In this document: positions 13,583-13,809 of the stretch, in pieces
How the letters are laid out: the number at the start of each line of letters is the position of its first letter
How positions within the stretch are numbered: the stretch's first letter is position 1
Source: Candidatus Omnitrophota bacterium
GTDB taxonomy: Bacteria > Omnitrophota > Gorgyraeia > Duberdicusellales > 4484-171
Direction: 5' to 3'
Assembly: GCA_028702365.1 (NCBI GenBank)
Contig: JAQVOZ010000014.1
Coordinates: forward strand, 1 to 13,809
Length of the DNA stretch: 13,809 nucleotides
Notes under the pieces: model-generated
What the model saw: the letters and a program-made list of their open reading frames with translations, nothing else
Told to the model about the DNA's origin: nothing
The model's database searches: none
Program-made: the position numbers and the translations under genes

Positions 13583-13809
13583 ATGAGCCTTCCTTATCTT
13601 CTTTTTTCTGATCGCAAAGGTAAAATCCGCAAACACCCGTTTTTAAAAATGGCTGTTTCAAGCCTTAATCTTTTTAAGCTGCCGCAAAGAAATGATTTAA
13701 CAAAAATCCCCAGGGGGAGCTCTTTATTTTATCTGCCAGGGCGCGTGCCAGTAGGCTTTAACGAAACAACCGGAGAGTTCACTCCGCTTTTTGAGTTCGA
13801 AGGTAAACC
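13583..13809 (+). CDS. Probable radical SAM protein, 5' part only
   Basis: An ATG at 13583 opens a frame that stays open to the window end (75 complete codons). The protein begins MSLPYLLFSDRKGKIRKHPF and continues with KIPRGSSLFYLPGRVPVG, FNETTGEF and PLFEFEGKP. The order (short start, D..G.I..HP.L...., PLP.GS.LF.LPGR.P.G...) is what I recall at the N-terminus of a family of radical SAM proteins in deltaproteobacteria and uncultivated relatives. The Cys motif would lie beyond the window and is not seen. The gene begins 34 nt after the DUF1573-like gene, with no Shine-Dalgarno sequence, and is probably in the same operon. Confidence 0.65.
   Translation, partial: MSLPYLLFSDRKGKIRKHPFLKMAVSSLNLFKLPQRNDLTKIPRGSSLFYLPGRVPVGFNETTGEFTPLFEFEGK

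Noticed and set aside
1..13809. tRNA, rRNA, CRISPR, insertion sequences and phage genes
   Set aside because: I saw no cloverleaf or T-loop pattern, no regularly spaced direct repeats, no transposase or integrase motifs and no phage structural genes.

Overview
The window is about 13.8 kb of AT-rich bacterial chromosome with closely packed genes and very little intergenic DNA. A TonB/GspB-like secretion-pathway protein, a large AsmA-type envelope protein and a periplasmic thioredoxin/CcdA reductase point to a Gram-negative (diderm) cell. IspH indicates the non-mevalonate isoprenoid pathway. The gene set, low GC content and CAGAT-type intergenic repeats would fit an uncultivated lineage such as Omnitrophota or a relative in the PVC/Elusimicrobiota range. 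That placement is inference from style, not proof. I see no phage, transposase, CRISPR or tRNA/rRNA genes.

Layout, left to right. (i) 3-503: the 3' part of a membrane-anchored GspB-like protein. (ii) 504-672: a palindromic intergenic repeat built from helically phased CAGAT words. (iii) 673-3951, + strand: RlmN (radical SAM rRNA/tRNA methyltransferase), a TVP38/VTT membrane protein, a flavin reductase-like FMN protein, a small GC-rich inverted repeat, and an NSUN/RsmB-RsmF-type m5C RNA methyltransferase. (iv) A bidirectional terminator at about 4050-4086, then the HU gene on the - strand. (v) 4370-4553: a divergent promoter region with two AT-rich palindromes. (vi) 4554-5938, + strand: an archaeal-type (COG2521-like) methyltransferase overlapping a TPR protein. 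(vii) 11885 down to 5940, - strand: ispH, a GH94-like glycoside phosphorylase and an AsmA-family protein, apparently one operon meeting the TPR gene tail to tail. (viii) 11972-13809, + strand: a thioredoxin-CcdA fusion, a DUF1573-like secreted protein and the start of a probable radical SAM protein.

Themes. Three proteins are RNA- or nucleic-acid-linked methyltransferases or candidates (RlmN, the NSUN-type enzyme, the COG2521-like enzyme). Several genes that open a transcription unit have a -10-like hexamer only 7-10 nt before the start codon and no Shine-Dalgarno sequence. Genes inside operons, and HU, have clear Shine-Dalgarno sequences. This suggests leaderless transcripts for operon-first genes. 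The most system-like locus is the last one, where a periplasmic thiol-electron relay (Trx-CcdA) is translationally coupled to a CxC-containing DUF1573-like protein and followed by a radical SAM gene.
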